A stretch of 64,000 bases of DNA. Origin: Oscillospiraceae bacterium (lineage in GTDB: Bacteria; Bacillota; Clostridia; Oscillospirales; Oscillospiraceae). The stretch lies in NCBI GenBank assembly GCA_022792495.1, contig JAAWBD010000085.1, forward strand, positions 1-64,000. Reading direction: 5' to 3'. The position numbers and the translations under genes are program-made. Each line of letters starts with the position of its first letter. Positions within the stretch are counted from its first letter, which is position 1. Below, in pieces: positions 55,212 to 64,000 of this stretch. The notes beneath the pieces were generated by a model. It was given only the letters and a program-made list of their open reading frames with translations. It was not told the DNA's origin and ran no database searches.

Positions 55212-55711
55212 CTCTCCCCCTCCGGGGCGTCAAAAATGGCTCCCGGCGCCGGGGCCTGGGGCTGGGGCAGGGTCTCGGTGCGGACAAAGGAGCCCAGGAT
55301 CCCATTGACAAAGGAGGCCAACTCCGGCTCCTCATAATGCTTGGTCAGCTCCACCGCCTCGTTGATGGCGGCGGCGTTGGGCACGTCCTGCATGTACAGG
55401 ATCTCAAACATACACACCCGCAGGATGGCCACCACCACCCGGGGCAGACGGTTGAAGTTCCAGCCGATGGCATACTTGCTGATGTACCCGTCCAGCTCCG
55501 CTCCGTGCTCCTCCACCCCCCGCACCAGGGTGGTGATGTACTCCCGCTGCTCCACATTGGGGAACTCCGCGTACAGCGGCTCCATCTGGCTGATGCTCTC
55601 AAACACCGGGCGCTTCAGGGCTTCCTCCAGCAATTCCTCCGCCCGCTGTCCTGAAAAGCCCAGCTCAAAAACGAAATGGACGGCCAATTCTCTGGCGTTG
55701 CTTCTTGTCAT
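55208..55711 (-). CDS. nusB: Transcription antitermination factor NusB
   Basis: RSNARELAVHFVFELGFSG; FNRLPRVVVAILRVCMFEILYMQDVPNAAAINEAVELTKHYEEPELASFVNGILGS. Confidence 0.94.
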   Translation of the reverse strand: MTRSNARELAVHFVFELGFSGQRAEELLEEALKRPVFESISQMEPLYAEFPNVEQREYITTLVRGVEEHGAELDGYISKYAIGWNFNRLPRVVVAILRVCMFEILYMQDVPNAAAINEAVELTKHYEEPELASFVNGILGSFVRTETLPQPQAPAPGAIFDAPEGER

Positions 55712-55817
55712 GGGTCATCCTCCCAAGGGCCTACCTGCCCATTTTTTAGGGTATCCATCATTATACACTCTTTTATGCAAAAAGGAAACCCCCAAAGTGA
55801 AATGTCAGAAAGAAAAA

Positions 55818-56651
55818 TCAGCCCCCATCCCGCAGCAGAACAGAGAGCATGGACATGGCGTTTTTCTCCACCCCGTTGAGAATAAAACCCGCCAGGTCGC
55901 AGGCGTAGAACGGCCCCTCCGTCTCCAGCCCCCGCTGCTGAATATACTGCGCCAAAGCCTCATGCCCTTCCGAGATATCCCACCGTCCCCGACAGCAGAG
56001 ATAGAGATAAATCCCCGCCGGCTTGCGCCTATAATAGGGGCTCCTGCCTCCCTCCTTGATCCTTGTGTAAAGATGGGTGATCTCCCCCGGCCTCTGCCCC
56101 CCCTGGTGGATAGCCCCCAGCTGGTGATCGGTCTGGAGCCCATACTGGCGGCACAGGTTCCGGCACTGCTCCAGCACCTCCATCAGCCTCTCGTCCTCCC
56201 CCGCCCCCAGATCCAGCCTCCGCTCCAGCTCTTCCACCGGAAGGGCCAAGAGATGCTCCTCCTCAAAATACCGCTTCTCCACCCGCCACTCTGTCTGCTC
56301 TCCAAGCTCCAGATTCTCAATAGTCCGGGAGAGTACAAAATCCATCCCTTCCAGCTCCCTGCGTGTCCTTTCCAGCCTTTGGCGCTGTTTTTTCAGGCTC
56401 TCCAGGGTCTCGGCAGGCTCCCGCCCCCTCAGGCAGCGGCGGATCTCCTCCAGTGGCGTCCCTGTCTGGCGGAAGATCGAGATGGCGTAAAAATCATAAA
56501 ATTGTTCCGGAACATAGTAAAAATATCCGTTTTCTCCCTGTATTCTGGGAAGCAGGAGCCCCAAGTCCTTATAATGACGCAGGGTCTCCTTGGTCGTGTC
56601 ACAGAGCCGGGCAAACTGCCCCGAAGTAAGCCTCGCTTTGGATGTATCCAC
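55818..56651 (-). CDS. MerR-family transcriptional regulator with GyrI-like effector region
   Basis: TSGQFARLCDTTKETLRHYKDLGLLLPRIQGENGYFYY. Confidence 0.9.
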   Translation of the reverse strand: MDTSKARLTSGQFARLCDTTKETLRHYKDLGLLLPRIQGENGYFYYVPEQFYDFYAISIFRQTGTPLEEIRRCLRGREPAETLESLKKQRQRLERTRRELEGMDFVLSRTIENLELGEQTEWRVEKRYFEEEHLLALPVEELERRLDLGAGEDERLMEVLEQCRNLCRQYGLQTDHQLGAIHQGGQRPGEITHLYTRIKEGGRSPYYRRKPAGIYLYLCCRGRWDISEGHEALAQYIQQRGLETEGPFYACDLAGFILNGVEKNAMSMLSVLLRDGG

Positions 56652-56679
56652 TCAAAATTTCCTCCCTCATCAAAAACAC

Positions 56680-56710
56680 TTGACTGTGTGGTTACCCCAT
56701 AGTTTATGAT
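56680..56710 (+). promoter_or_regulatory. MerR-type promoter (19 bp spacer) for the MATE gene
   Basis: TTGACT-N19-TATGAT with dyad/repeat GGTTACCCCATAgttTATGATACCCTTTGTAACC. Confidence 0.65.
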
Positions 56711-56764
56711 ACCCTTTGTAACCTACTTTTGCAAGGAAAAAATACCATATCAAGGAGAAATACT

Positions 56765-58102
56765 ATGGATCAAAAACCGGATTCCTACCACCAGCCGGTG
56801 ACCGCCCGGAACATTCTGCGTTTCGCCCTGCCCACCATTGTAATGACGGTGTTCAATACCTTCTACACCATGGTGGACGGGCTCTTTGTCTCCAACCTCA
56901 TCGGCACCGACGCCCTCTCCGCCATCAATCTCACCGCCCCCGCCATCGGGCTGATCACAGCGGTGTCCGGGATGCTGGCCACCGGCGGCAGCGCGGTGGT
57001 GATGCGGAAGATGGGAGAGGGAAAGGAGCAGGAGGCCCGGGAGGACTTTACTCTGCTCATCCTCACCAACGCCGCGGTGGGCGCGGTGATGATGGCCCTG
57101 GGCTATGGCTTTATGGACGAGCTTTTGGGCTCAATGGGCCTCTCCGCCCAGGTATTTGGCTATTGCCGGGATTACCTGAGCCGTTACCTGATCTTCACCA
57201 TCCCCATCCTGCTGATGTACAACTTCTCCCTCTACCTCATAGCCGCCGACCGCTCCAGGCTTTCCCTGGCCTGCACCGTGGCCGGAGGGGTGACCAACAT
57301 CCTGCTGGACTATGTCCTCATCTCCCTGCTGGATATGGGCATACGGGGGGCCGCTGTGGCCACTGGAGTGGGATACTCCATCACCGCGGTGGTGGGCTTT
57401 TTGGTGTTCCGGCGCAGGGATCAGCTCCTGCGCTTCCAAAAGCCTACATTCCGGGGAAAAACCCTGCTCCACGCCTCCACCAACGGTATCTCGGAGCTGG
57501 CCACCTCCCTGGTCTCCGGCATCACCACGCTGCTGTTCAACCTGGCTATGCTGAGATATATTGGAGAGGACGGAGTTGCGGCCATTACCATCATCATGTA
57601 CGTACTGATGTTTGTCAGCGCCCTCTTTATCGGCTACTCCTACGGAGTTGCGCCCATGATCAGCTATTACCACGGGGAGGGAAACAGGGAAAAGCTGAAA
57701 AAGCTGGTGGGATTCAGCCTCCGGTTTATCCTGGGCGTCTCGCTCCTCTGCACCCTGGCCTCCATCCTGGTCACCCCCGGGCTGGTGGGGATCTTTACCC
57801 GGCCGGACAGCCCGGTCTACGCCCTGGCGGTGACGGGAAACCGGCTTTGCTCCCTGGCCCTTCTGTTCCTGGGGTTCAACGTGTTTGCCAGCGGGATGTT
57901 CACCGCCCTGTCCAACGGGCCAGTCTCTGCCCTGCTGGCCTTCTCCCGCTCCTTCCTCTTTACTGCCGGGGCTATCCTGCTGATACCCGTCCTGCTGGGC
58001 GGAGTCACGGGAGTGTGGCTGGCCACCCCGGCGGCGGAACTGTTGGGCCTTGGGATGAGCGTCTTTTTCCTTCTGCGGTACCGGAAACGGTACGGTTACT
58101 GA
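56765..58102 (+). CDS. MATE family efflux transporter
   Basis: FALPTIVMTVFNTFYTMVDGLFVSNLIGTDALSAINLTAP; 12-TM pattern. Confidence 0.95.
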   Translation: MDQKPDSYHQPVTARNILRFALPTIVMTVFNTFYTMVDGLFVSNLIGTDALSAINLTAPAIGLITAVSGMLATGGSAVVMRKMGEGKEQEAREDFTLLILTNAAVGAVMMALGYGFMDELLGSMGLSAQVFGYCRDYLSRYLIFTIPILLMYNFSLYLIAADRSRLSLACTVAGGVTNILLDYVLISLLDMGIRGAAVATGVGYSITAVVGFLVFRRRDQLLRFQKPTFRGKTLLHASTNGISELATSLVSGITTLLFNLAMLRYIGEDGVAAITIIMYVLMFVSALFIGYSYGVAPMISYYHGEGNREKLKKLVGFSLRFILGVSLLCTLASILVTPGLVGIFTRPDSPVYALAVTGNRLCSLALLFLGFNVFASGMFTALSNGPVSALLAFSRSFLFTAGAILLIPVLLGGVTGVWLATPAAELLGLGMSVFFLLRYRKRYGY

Positions 58103-58104
58103 AA

Positions 58105-58139
58105 AAAAGAGCCTGCCGCATGCCGCGGCAGGCTCTTTT
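58105..58139 (+). terminator. Terminator downstream of MATE gene
   Basis: AAAAGAGCCTGCCGC-ATGCC-GCGGCAGGCTCTTTT. Confidence 0.8.
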
Positions 58140-58154
58140 GGGTGCGGGGCTTTC

Positions 58155-58622
58155 TCAGAGATGGCCGGAATGATCCTCCCCTTCCTTGGGAAGCCATTGG
58201 ATAAAGGCTGTTTTATCTGTACTGTTATAGCCCGCCCTTCTGTAAAAGTCCAGCGTCTCCTTCTCTTTGCTTCCCGTCAAAAGCATCAGCTTATAGCAAT
58301 CCCTTTGCATGGCGAGCTCCTTTGCGTACTCCAGACATTCCGACGCCAGCCCCCGGCCCCGGAAGTCCCTGTGGGTAACAACATTTTCCACCAGGGCATA
58401 GGGCCGTACATTTCGGGTCAAATTAGGAATGATAACGCAGGCGCAGGAGGACAGGATCCTTCCGGCCACCTCGTTTACGATCAGATGGTGGTTCTCATCC
58501 TCCATGATCCGCCTCCATGTATGAAGCAGGTGCTCTGACTCCTCCGGAACCGAATCCTCATGGAGGCACAGGTACAGCTCCAATATCCCCCTCAGATCTT
58601 CCCATCCGGCCTCTCTCACCAT
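58155..58622 (-). CDS. GNAT family N-acetyltransferase
   Basis: VENVVTHRDFRGRGLASECLEYAKELAMQRDCYKLMLLTGSKEKETLDFYRRAGY. Confidence 0.93.
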   Translation of the reverse strand: MVREAGWEDLRGILELYLCLHEDSVPEESEHLLHTWRRIMEDENHHLIVNEVAGRILSSCACVIIPNLTRNVRPYALVENVVTHRDFRGRGLASECLEYAKELAMQRDCYKLMLLTGSKEKETLDFYRRAGYNSTDKTAFIQWLPKEGEDHSGHL

Positions 58623-58679
58623 ATCCGCTATACCCTCCGTTCCAGACAGAAGCCCTCCCCGGCTCCCGTATTACAAAAG

Positions 58680-58703
58680 ACCAGAAGCCCGGGGGCTTCT
58701 GGC
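58680..58703 (-). terminator. Terminator after asp23-like gene
   Basis: CCAGAAGCC/GGCTTCTGG hairpin followed by TCTTTT on minus strand. Confidence 0.6.
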
Positions 58704-58712
58704 CTTTTCCTT

Positions 58713-59099
58713 TTATCTGCTCTTACGCTGGTTGGGGAAGGATACCCCGGCTATGTGGACGTTAACCGCCGAGACCGACAGGCCGCTGGCGTTGGCGATG
58801 GCCTCTCCGACGGCAGTCTGGACTGCCTTGGCAGCCGCCTGCACAGAGGAGCCGTACTTCACCAGCAGAGAGATATCCACCGTGACACAGTCCTCCACCA
58901 TGGTGACCCGGACGCCCTTGCTCAGGTTCCGCCGTCCAGCCAGCAGCTCGGCAAGGTCGCTGCCCAGGTTGGCGGCCAGGCCGCCGATCCCCTCCACCTC
59001 CAGGGCCGCGGCGGCGGCGGTCACCGCCAGCACGTCCTCGGAAATGTGGATATTCCCCAGCTCATCGGGGCAGGAGATGTACTCTCTCGCTTCTGCCAT
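58713..59099 (-). CDS. Asp23/Gls24 family envelope stress protein
   Basis: GNIHISEDVLAVTAAAAALEVEGIGGLAANLGSDLAELL; VTVDISLLVKYG; VSAVNVHIAGV. Confidence 0.93.
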   Translation of the reverse strand: MAEAREYISCPDELGNIHISEDVLAVTAAAAALEVEGIGGLAANLGSDLAELLAGRRNLSKGVRVTMVEDCVTVDISLLVKYGSSVQAAAKAVQTAVGEAIANASGLSVSAVNVHIAGVSFPNQRKSR

Positions 59100-59204
59100 A
59101 CTGTTCTCCCTTCCTTTCCTTTGGTTCATGTTTTCTTACCTCTCATTTTACCACAGAAAAGGAAAATTACAATCCCAATTTTTCATCCCGGCCAAGTTTT
59201 TTCT

Positions 59205-59783
59205 TCAGCCCTCCGCCCCGATAATGGTGATCTGGCTGGCGGGGACCCCCGTCTCGTCCATGACGATCTCGGTGATCCGGGCCACGTCGGCGTCCTGAAG
59301 GCCGTTCTCCACGTTGGAGACCACCACGGAGACACCCCCCTCGCTGATGAAGGCCACACAGTCGGCATAGCCCTTGGCGATGACCAGATTCTCGATCTGG
59401 GCCTCGGAGACGGTGGAGGCGGCCAGGGTCTCGATGGCGGCCCCGGCGTTGGCCTTGGCGGCCTCCTCAGAGGCGTCGCTGTTCAAGGTATCCTGGAGCA
59501 TCCCCAGAGCGGAGTCCCGGGCCTGCTGGCGGTTGAGACGGGCGGTGGAGAAGTAGCCAGTGGCGGTTCCGGAGGGCTGGGCGGGCTCCCCGCTCTCGGC
59601 AGGGGCGGAGGAGGCCTGCAGAAGGGGATCGCCGGTCTGACTGCCCACCAGGGTTGCCTGGCCCAGGGTCTTTCCGGCGTCCACATTGGCCTCGTCCTGC
59701 TGATAGGACCAGTTGAGATAGACCGCCACACACACAAAGAGGACGATGGCTGCCACTACTGCGTTACGCTTCCAGAGTTTCAT
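59205..59783 (-). CDS. spoIIIAH: Stage III sporulation protein AH
   Basis: MKLWKRNAVVAAIVLFVCVAVYLNWSY; YFSTARLNRQQARDSALGMLQDTL; operon position. Confidence 0.92.
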   Translation of the reverse strand: MKLWKRNAVVAAIVLFVCVAVYLNWSYQQDEANVDAGKTLGQATLVGSQTGDPLLQASSAPAESGEPAQPSGTATGYFSTARLNRQQARDSALGMLQDTLNSDASEEAAKANAGAAIETLAASTVSEAQIENLVIAKGYADCVAFISEGGVSVVVSNVENGLQDADVARITEIVMDETGVPASQITIIGAEG

Positions 59784-59793
59784 AGGTTTTTCC

Positions 59794-60303
59794 TCACTTT
59801 CCCTTACAAATCGAAATTTGGTCTGTCCGCAGTCCCGTCAGCGCCGAGACCGCCTGACAAAGCGCCAGCTTTACACGGGGCTCCTCCCCACCGGGGCACA
59901 CCACCAGGGCCCCCTGGTACACCGGGCCCAGCTCCTGGAGCACAGCCGGCTCCTGATAGCCGGAGCCCTTGGAGAGAAGGATGGTGGAGGTCTCCCGGTG
60001 GGTACGCTCCCCCTCCTCCACGGCGCTGCCGTCCTGGGCCAGCACCTGGCGGGGGCCGCCCTGGAGGGTGAGCACCACCGTCACCTCCCCCGCCCCCTCC
60101 ACCTGGGAGAGAGCTTTTTCCAGCTTTTTTTCCAGCTGCTCCACCTGGAAGATATCCCGGCCGGCCTCCGGCTGGGCGGCGGCCTCCTTTTCCTCCCCGG
60201 CAGGCCATGCCAGGAGAAGGACTCCCACAAGGACTACCAGGAGAACATACCGGTATTTCCCCAGGCCTGCGGCAATTTTTCGGATCCCTTCCGTTCCTTT
60301 CAT
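59794..60303 (-). CDS. spoIIIAG: Stage III sporulation protein AG
   Basis: QLEKKLEKALSQVEGAGEVTVVLTL; operon position. Confidence 0.92.
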   Translation of the reverse strand: MKGTEGIRKIAAGLGKYRYVLLVVLVGVLLLAWPAGEEKEAAAQPEAGRDIFQVEQLEKKLEKALSQVEGAGEVTVVLTLQGGPRQVLAQDGSAVEEGERTHRETSTILLSKGSGYQEPAVLQELGPVYQGALVVCPGGEEPRVKLALCQAVSALTGLRTDQISICKGK

Positions 60304-60782
60304 GTTCCCTCCTCCCGGAAGCTCTGCCGTTCAACGGGGATGCCCAGATCCTCCTCCACCGCCCGGGAGAGCGACTTTTTCTGCTCCGCCGTCCAGGCCC
60401 CGGAGATCTCCGCCTCCCAAGGCACCGGCCAGCCGGAGCCGTCCAGGGCCACCCCCACCCTGACCTCGCATTGGAGGCCCAGGGACTGGCCTTTGTCCAC
60501 AATATATGCGCCCGCTTTTTGGGCTATGAGGGTTTTCATCACCTCTTCCCCACTTTGTCCCGCCTCCTCCACCGTCATGGCTGGAGCGGCGGGGGCAAAG
60601 GTGTTCCACCCCAAGCCCTCCAGCTGTAAAAGGGGCCGGGTGGCCGCCAGCAGCAGAACCAAGCCCCCCACCAGCCGGCCGATCTTTTTTATGGTTCCCT
60701 CCGGCGTGAGGGCCTGGGCCAGGGACACCGCCAGGGCGGCGGCGGTCACGCCCAGGAGCCATGTTTTCAGCATGGGCAGCAC
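60300..60782 (-). CDS. spoIIIAF: Stage III sporulation protein AF
   Basis: TWLLGVTAAALAVSLAQALTPEGTIKKIGRLVGGLVLLLAATRPL; operon position. Confidence 0.9.
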   Translation of the reverse strand: MLPMLKTWLLGVTAAALAVSLAQALTPEGTIKKIGRLVGGLVLLLAATRPLLQLEGLGWNTFAPAAPAMTVEEAGQSGEEVMKTLIAQKAGAYIVDKGQSLGLQCEVRVGVALDGSGWPVPWEAEISGAWTAEQKKSLSRAVEEDLGIPVERQSFREEGT

Positions 60783-60830
60783 CTTCCCTTGATAAGAGTA
60801 TCGGGATCCACGCCCCCAAAGCCTCAGCAG

Positions 60831-61904
60831 TCATACTCCTCCCACAGCTTGTATGGAGGTGATGAGGGCGATGTAGAGGATCATACCGCCGCCCCCCACC
60901 AGGCCCAGCATCAAGGCAAAGGCGGAGCCGATGGCGTCTATGAGACCCGCCATGGGACCGTTGACCACTGTGGCGGTGAGCGCGGCGGCCCCCTTGTAGA
61001 CCAGGTAATGGATCCCCAGCCGTAGAAAGGGACCCAGGCACATGGCCAGCACCACCAGAAGCCCCATCACCCCCACTGTGCCCTTCACCATCCCCGCCCC
61101 CGCAGCCACGGTCTCGGCGGCGTCGGAGAGGATCCCCCCCACCACGGGGATCATGCCGGAGATAGCGGTCTTGGCCGCCTTCTGGGCCATGACGTCGGCG
61201 CTCCCCGCCACCGCCCCGGAGACCGAGAGATAGAACACAAAGCCGGTGAGCAGCAAGCTCAGAAGGCAGGTGGCCGACCATTTGATCAGAGCCGACAGCC
61301 GCTTGAGGCCATCGTTCCCCAGGGCGGCGTGGGCGGCGGAGGCTGCCACATAGGCGTAGATCATGGGCAGGGCCAGCCGATCCGCCAGGGTCAGGAGCAG
61401 ACCCAGAAAGAGAAGCACCGCCCCCTGCCGGGCCACCGCCCCGGCGGGCATCCCGGCGGCGGCTCCCGCCGCGGTCACCGTGGGAAGAAGCAGCTTGGAG
61501 AAGGCGTCCAGCTCCTCCAGGGTGGCTTTTCCAAGTCCCATCAGGGCGTTCACATCGGCCACCGCCAGGGCGGTGACCGCGGCGGCCCCGGCCAGGCGCA
61601 CCGGATCCAGGTCTCCGCCCCCCCAATCCTCCCGGACTGCCTCCGCCAGATTACAGAGCATGGCCACCGCAAGAAGGAGCATCCCGCTTTTCAGGCCCCG
61701 GCGGAGGATTCCCTGAAGCTCCCCCAGGCCCCCCTCCAGAATGGAGGCGGCCCCGGCGGAGAAATCCTTTCCGGTGAGCCCGTCCACATCCAGGTAGCCC
61801 TCCAGGTAGGCCTCCGCCGCCGGGGTGAGGGCGTCCAGCCCCACAGCGGCAGAAAGCTCCGAGGCCTGCGCCGCCGGGGAAAACAGCAGAAGCAGGGCTA
61901 TCAC
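60831..61904 (-). CDS. spoIIIAE: Stage III sporulation protein AE, GTG start
   Basis: LGKATLEELDAFSKLLLPTVTAAGAAAG; IPVVGGILSDAAETVAAGAGMVKG; start placed at GTG 61904 inside a long open frame. Confidence 0.93.
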   Translation of the reverse strand: MIALLLLFSPAAQASELSAAVGLDALTPAAEAYLEGYLDVDGLTGKDFSAGAASILEGGLGELQGILRRGLKSGMLLLAVAMLCNLAEAVREDWGGGDLDPVRLAGAAAVTALAVADVNALMGLGKATLEELDAFSKLLLPTVTAAGAAAGMPAGAVARQGAVLLFLGLLLTLADRLALPMIYAYVAASAAHAALGNDGLKRLSALIKWSATCLLSLLLTGFVFYLSVSGAVAGSADVMAQKAAKTAISGMIPVVGGILSDAAETVAAGAGMVKGTVGVMGLLVVLAMCLGPFLRLGIHYLVYKGAAALTATVVNGPMAGLIDAIGSAFALMLGLVGGGGMILYIALITSIQAVGGV

Positions 61905-62284
61905 AACAGCCCCCCCAAGGTATCGAAAACCGCCTCTACCAGTGGAAGAGCGGCCAGCAGAGCCAGGGCGGAGCCCGCCGTCTCCAAAAAGGCGGCCAGC
62001 CCCCCCTCCCCCGCGTCCTTGCAGACGGCGGAGGAGAGGCGGGTCACCACCCCGATCCCCACGGTTTTCCACACCGGGGCCCAGATCCGGGGGGAGAGCC
62101 CGGCGGTGCGGGACAGGGCGTCGGCCAGGCCCCGAACGCCGGCCAGAGCACTCACCGAGCCGCCCAGGAGCAAAGTCCCCGCCGCCAGGGTGAGAACCAG
62201 GGCCAGCCCGGGCACCTGTCCGCGCAGGGTCAGGGCGCACAGGGCAGCGGTCACCGCCAGGGCGGAAAGTTTGAAAATATCCAT
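61901..62284 (-). CDS. spoIIIAD: Stage III sporulation protein AD
   Basis: TVGIGVVTRLSSAVCKDAGEGGLAAFLETAGSALALLAALPLV. Confidence 0.92.
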   Translation of the reverse strand: MDIFKLSALAVTAALCALTLRGQVPGLALVLTLAAGTLLLGGSVSALAGVRGLADALSRTAGLSPRIWAPVWKTVGIGVVTRLSSAVCKDAGEGGLAAFLETAGSALALLAALPLVEAVFDTLGGLL

Positions 62285-62290
62285 ATCCCC

Positions 62291-62485
62291 TCACAGCCCA
62301 AACAGGCCCTTCACCAGGGCAAATAGATCGCTGATCTTTTCCACCACCATCATCAGCACCACCACCAGCCCCGCCAGGGTGGTCAGCATGGCCTGCTCGT
62401 CCCGGCCGGAGCGGGAGAGTACCTGGTTCAGGACCGACACCAAAATACCGATGGCGGCGATACGAAATATAAAATCCACGTCCAT
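62291..62485 (-). CDS. spoIIIAC: Stage III sporulation protein AC
   Basis: MDVDFIFRIAAIGILVSVLNQVLSRSGRDEQAMLTTLAGLVVVLMMVVEKISDLF. Confidence 0.95.
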   Translation of the reverse strand: MDVDFIFRIAAIGILVSVLNQVLSRSGRDEQAMLTTLAGLVVVLMMVVEKISDLFALVKGLFGL

Positions 62486-62536
62486 ACTGCCCTCTCATCT
62501 CCCGTCTGTCCAAGGTACGGACATCCTTTTTCCACA

Positions 62537-63052
62537 TCACAACAGTAAGATCACCAGGAGCCCGGCCAGGGACAGTCCCAGAGTCCCATAGACCCTCCCC
62601 TGCCGGCCAAGCTCCGGGCGGAGCTGGGAGGCTCGGAGGGTCAGGGTCTGCCGGACGGTCTCCACCGCCGACCGCTGCTCCTCCCAGCCGCAGCGGCCCA
62701 GAAAGCTTCCCAGGCTTACGATCGGCTCCATGTCCTCCGGCGCAAGGCCGCCTCCCCCCCCACCGGTCACCGCCTTGGCCCAAATGTCCTGGAATGACTG
62801 CTCCCCCAGGTTCTCCAGGCCTATCCCCGCCCGAAAAAAGGTATCTCTGGCGGGTGGGATGGTTCGGGTGGCCAGGATCTCCAGCAGCTGGGCCATATCG
62901 GGCAGGCGAAAGGACAGCTCCCCGGCCAGAAGGGCCAGGGCGTTGTCCCAGGCCTCCAGCGCCTGGATCCGGCGGCGGGTCTCCCCTGCCAGGCTCAGCC
63001 CCAGATAGAGCCCGCCGCTCAACAGTAGGACCGCCCCTATCCATTTCCACAT
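62537..63052 (-). CDS. spoIIIAB: Stage III sporulation protein AB
   Basis: MWKWIGAVLLLSGGLYLGLSLAGETRRRIQALEAWDNALALLAGELSFRLPDMAQLLE. Confidence 0.92.
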   Translation of the reverse strand: MWKWIGAVLLLSGGLYLGLSLAGETRRRIQALEAWDNALALLAGELSFRLPDMAQLLEILATRTIPPARDTFFRAGIGLENLGEQSFQDIWAKAVTGGGGGGLAPEDMEPIVSLGSFLGRCGWEEQRSAVETVRQTLTLRASQLRPELGRQGRVYGTLGLSLAGLLVILLL

Positions 63053-63942
63053 GGCAGCAGCCCCTCCACCTGATACCGGGGGGTTGTCCACCGGCGCAGG
63101 ATCACCGCTTTCTCAAACAGGCCCCGCTCCAGAAGTTCCCGGTAGAGGGGCTTGCGGCGCAGATCCTCCCGATCCTCGGCGTGGACGGTGCACAGCAGCT
63201 TCACCCCGCAGTTGCCGCACTCGGCCAGGGCCGCGCAGTCGGCGGGGGCGGTGATCTCATCACAGCAGAGGATCTGGGGGTTCATCCCCCGCAGGAGCAT
63301 CAAAAGCCCCTGGGCCTTTGGACAGCCCTCCAGCACATCGGTTTTGGCTCCCACATCAAATTGGGGCGTTCCCTCCCACAGGGCGGCCACCTCCCCCCGC
63401 TCATCGGCCAGGCCTACCCGGCGGGGTGGGGCGCAGGCCCCGTCGGACAGCAGGCGGATCAAGTCCCGGAGAAGCGTGGTTTTTCCCCCGCCCGGCGGGG
63501 AGAGCAGGAGGGTGCTCTGGAACCGTCCCTCCTGGAAGAGCTGGGGAAGGATCTCTCCCCCGCAGCCGGGAACGGCGTGGGCCACCCGGATATTCAAAGA
63601 GGAGATGCGGCGCAGGTTTCTCACCTGGCCGCCCTCCGTCCAAATGCTGCCGCACAGGCCAATTCTGTGACCTCCACGAACTGTAAAGTAGCCCTGCCTT
63701 ACGCTTTCCAGGGCAGTGTGGGCGCTGGCACGGGTGGCGATCTCCACCGTCAGCTCCAGATCCCGGCCCTCTACCGGCAGAGCAGACAGGGGCAGCTCCT
63801 CCTCACCAACGACCGCTGTGGGGGGCCTTCCCGAGCGCAGGCGGATCTCCTCCACCCGGCGCTTCACCAGGGGGGGTAGAGCCTGAGCCTCCCGGCGAAG
63901 GGATGGAGGCAGCAGGGCCACGGCTTCCTCAAAGGCTTTCAT
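63037..63942 (-). CDS. spoIIIAA: Stage III sporulation protein AA (ATPase)
   Basis: LLLSPPGGGKTTLLRDLIRLLSDG Walker A; ILCCDEITAPADCAALAECGNCGVKLLCTVHAED; GLCGSI. Confidence 0.95.
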   Translation of the reverse strand: MKAFEEAVALLPPSLRREAQALPPLVKRRVEEIRLRSGRPPTAVVGEEELPLSALPVEGRDLELTVEIATRASAHTALESVRQGYFTVRGGHRIGLCGSIWTEGGQVRNLRRISSLNIRVAHAVPGCGGEILPQLFQEGRFQSTLLLSPPGGGKTTLLRDLIRLLSDGACAPPRRVGLADERGEVAALWEGTPQFDVGAKTDVLEGCPKAQGLLMLLRGMNPQILCCDEITAPADCAALAECGNCGVKLLCTVHAEDREDLRRKPLYRELLERGLFEKAVILRRWTTPRYQVEGLLPCGNG

Positions 63943-64000
63943 AGCGTTTCCTCCTCTTTGGTACTGGGCTATATGTATGAGGGGCTGTCCACTTTTATGA

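Noticed and set aside
56691-56724. GGTTAC/GTAACC arms at the MerR operator as part of the pilus regulon
   Set aside because: Arms are inverted and centred on a 19-bp spacer, as expected for a MerR site; spacing and context differ from the pilus sites, so the shared hexamer is probably coincidence.
60831-63050. 739-aa continuous minus frame
   Set aside because: Only the 3' part (from GTG 61904) is SpoIIIAE; the rest is an out-of-frame read-through of spoIIIAD, AC and AB, which are coding in other frames.
1-64000. CRISPR array, rRNA operon, prophage or transposase
   Set aside because: No regularly spaced repeats, rRNA sequence, phage structural genes or transposase motifs were seen.

Overview
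GC-rich chromosomal window from a spore-forming Clostridia (Oscillospiraceae-like; inferred from gene content and order). Most of it is conserved Firmicutes backbone, mainly on the minus strand: glyA, nth, a split transketolase, upp, tsaB/tsaE, rodA, an amino-acid ABC transporter, cls, dnaE, whiA-yvcK-rapZ-murB, recN-argR-nadK-tlyA-dxs-PAP2-ispA-xseB-xseA, nusB, asp23, and spoIIIAH to spoIIIAA running off the right edge. The main accessory region (about 20.6-33.4 kb) is a sortase-assembled pilus locus: two sortases, three LPXTG proteins, a dedicated signal peptidase and a coiled-coil protein. It is divergent from an orphan PAS-rich hybrid histidine kinase. The most unusual signal is the ~560 bp intergenic region between the pilus operon and the kinase. 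It holds a diverged tandem duplication in which each copy has an extended -10 for the pilus operon, two TGTAAC-type sites at a fixed 12 bp period and fixed distance from the -10, and two hairpins whose differences between copies are compensatory. Other points of interest are a Cys/His repeat array in the tip adhesin, a tRNA-Pro gene with a duplicated 3' end plus terminator, a Cys-rich unknown protein, a MerR-type 19-bp-spacer promoter before a MATE exporter, and a possible structured leader before rodA. All calls come from reading the sequence and supplied translations; no searches were run.
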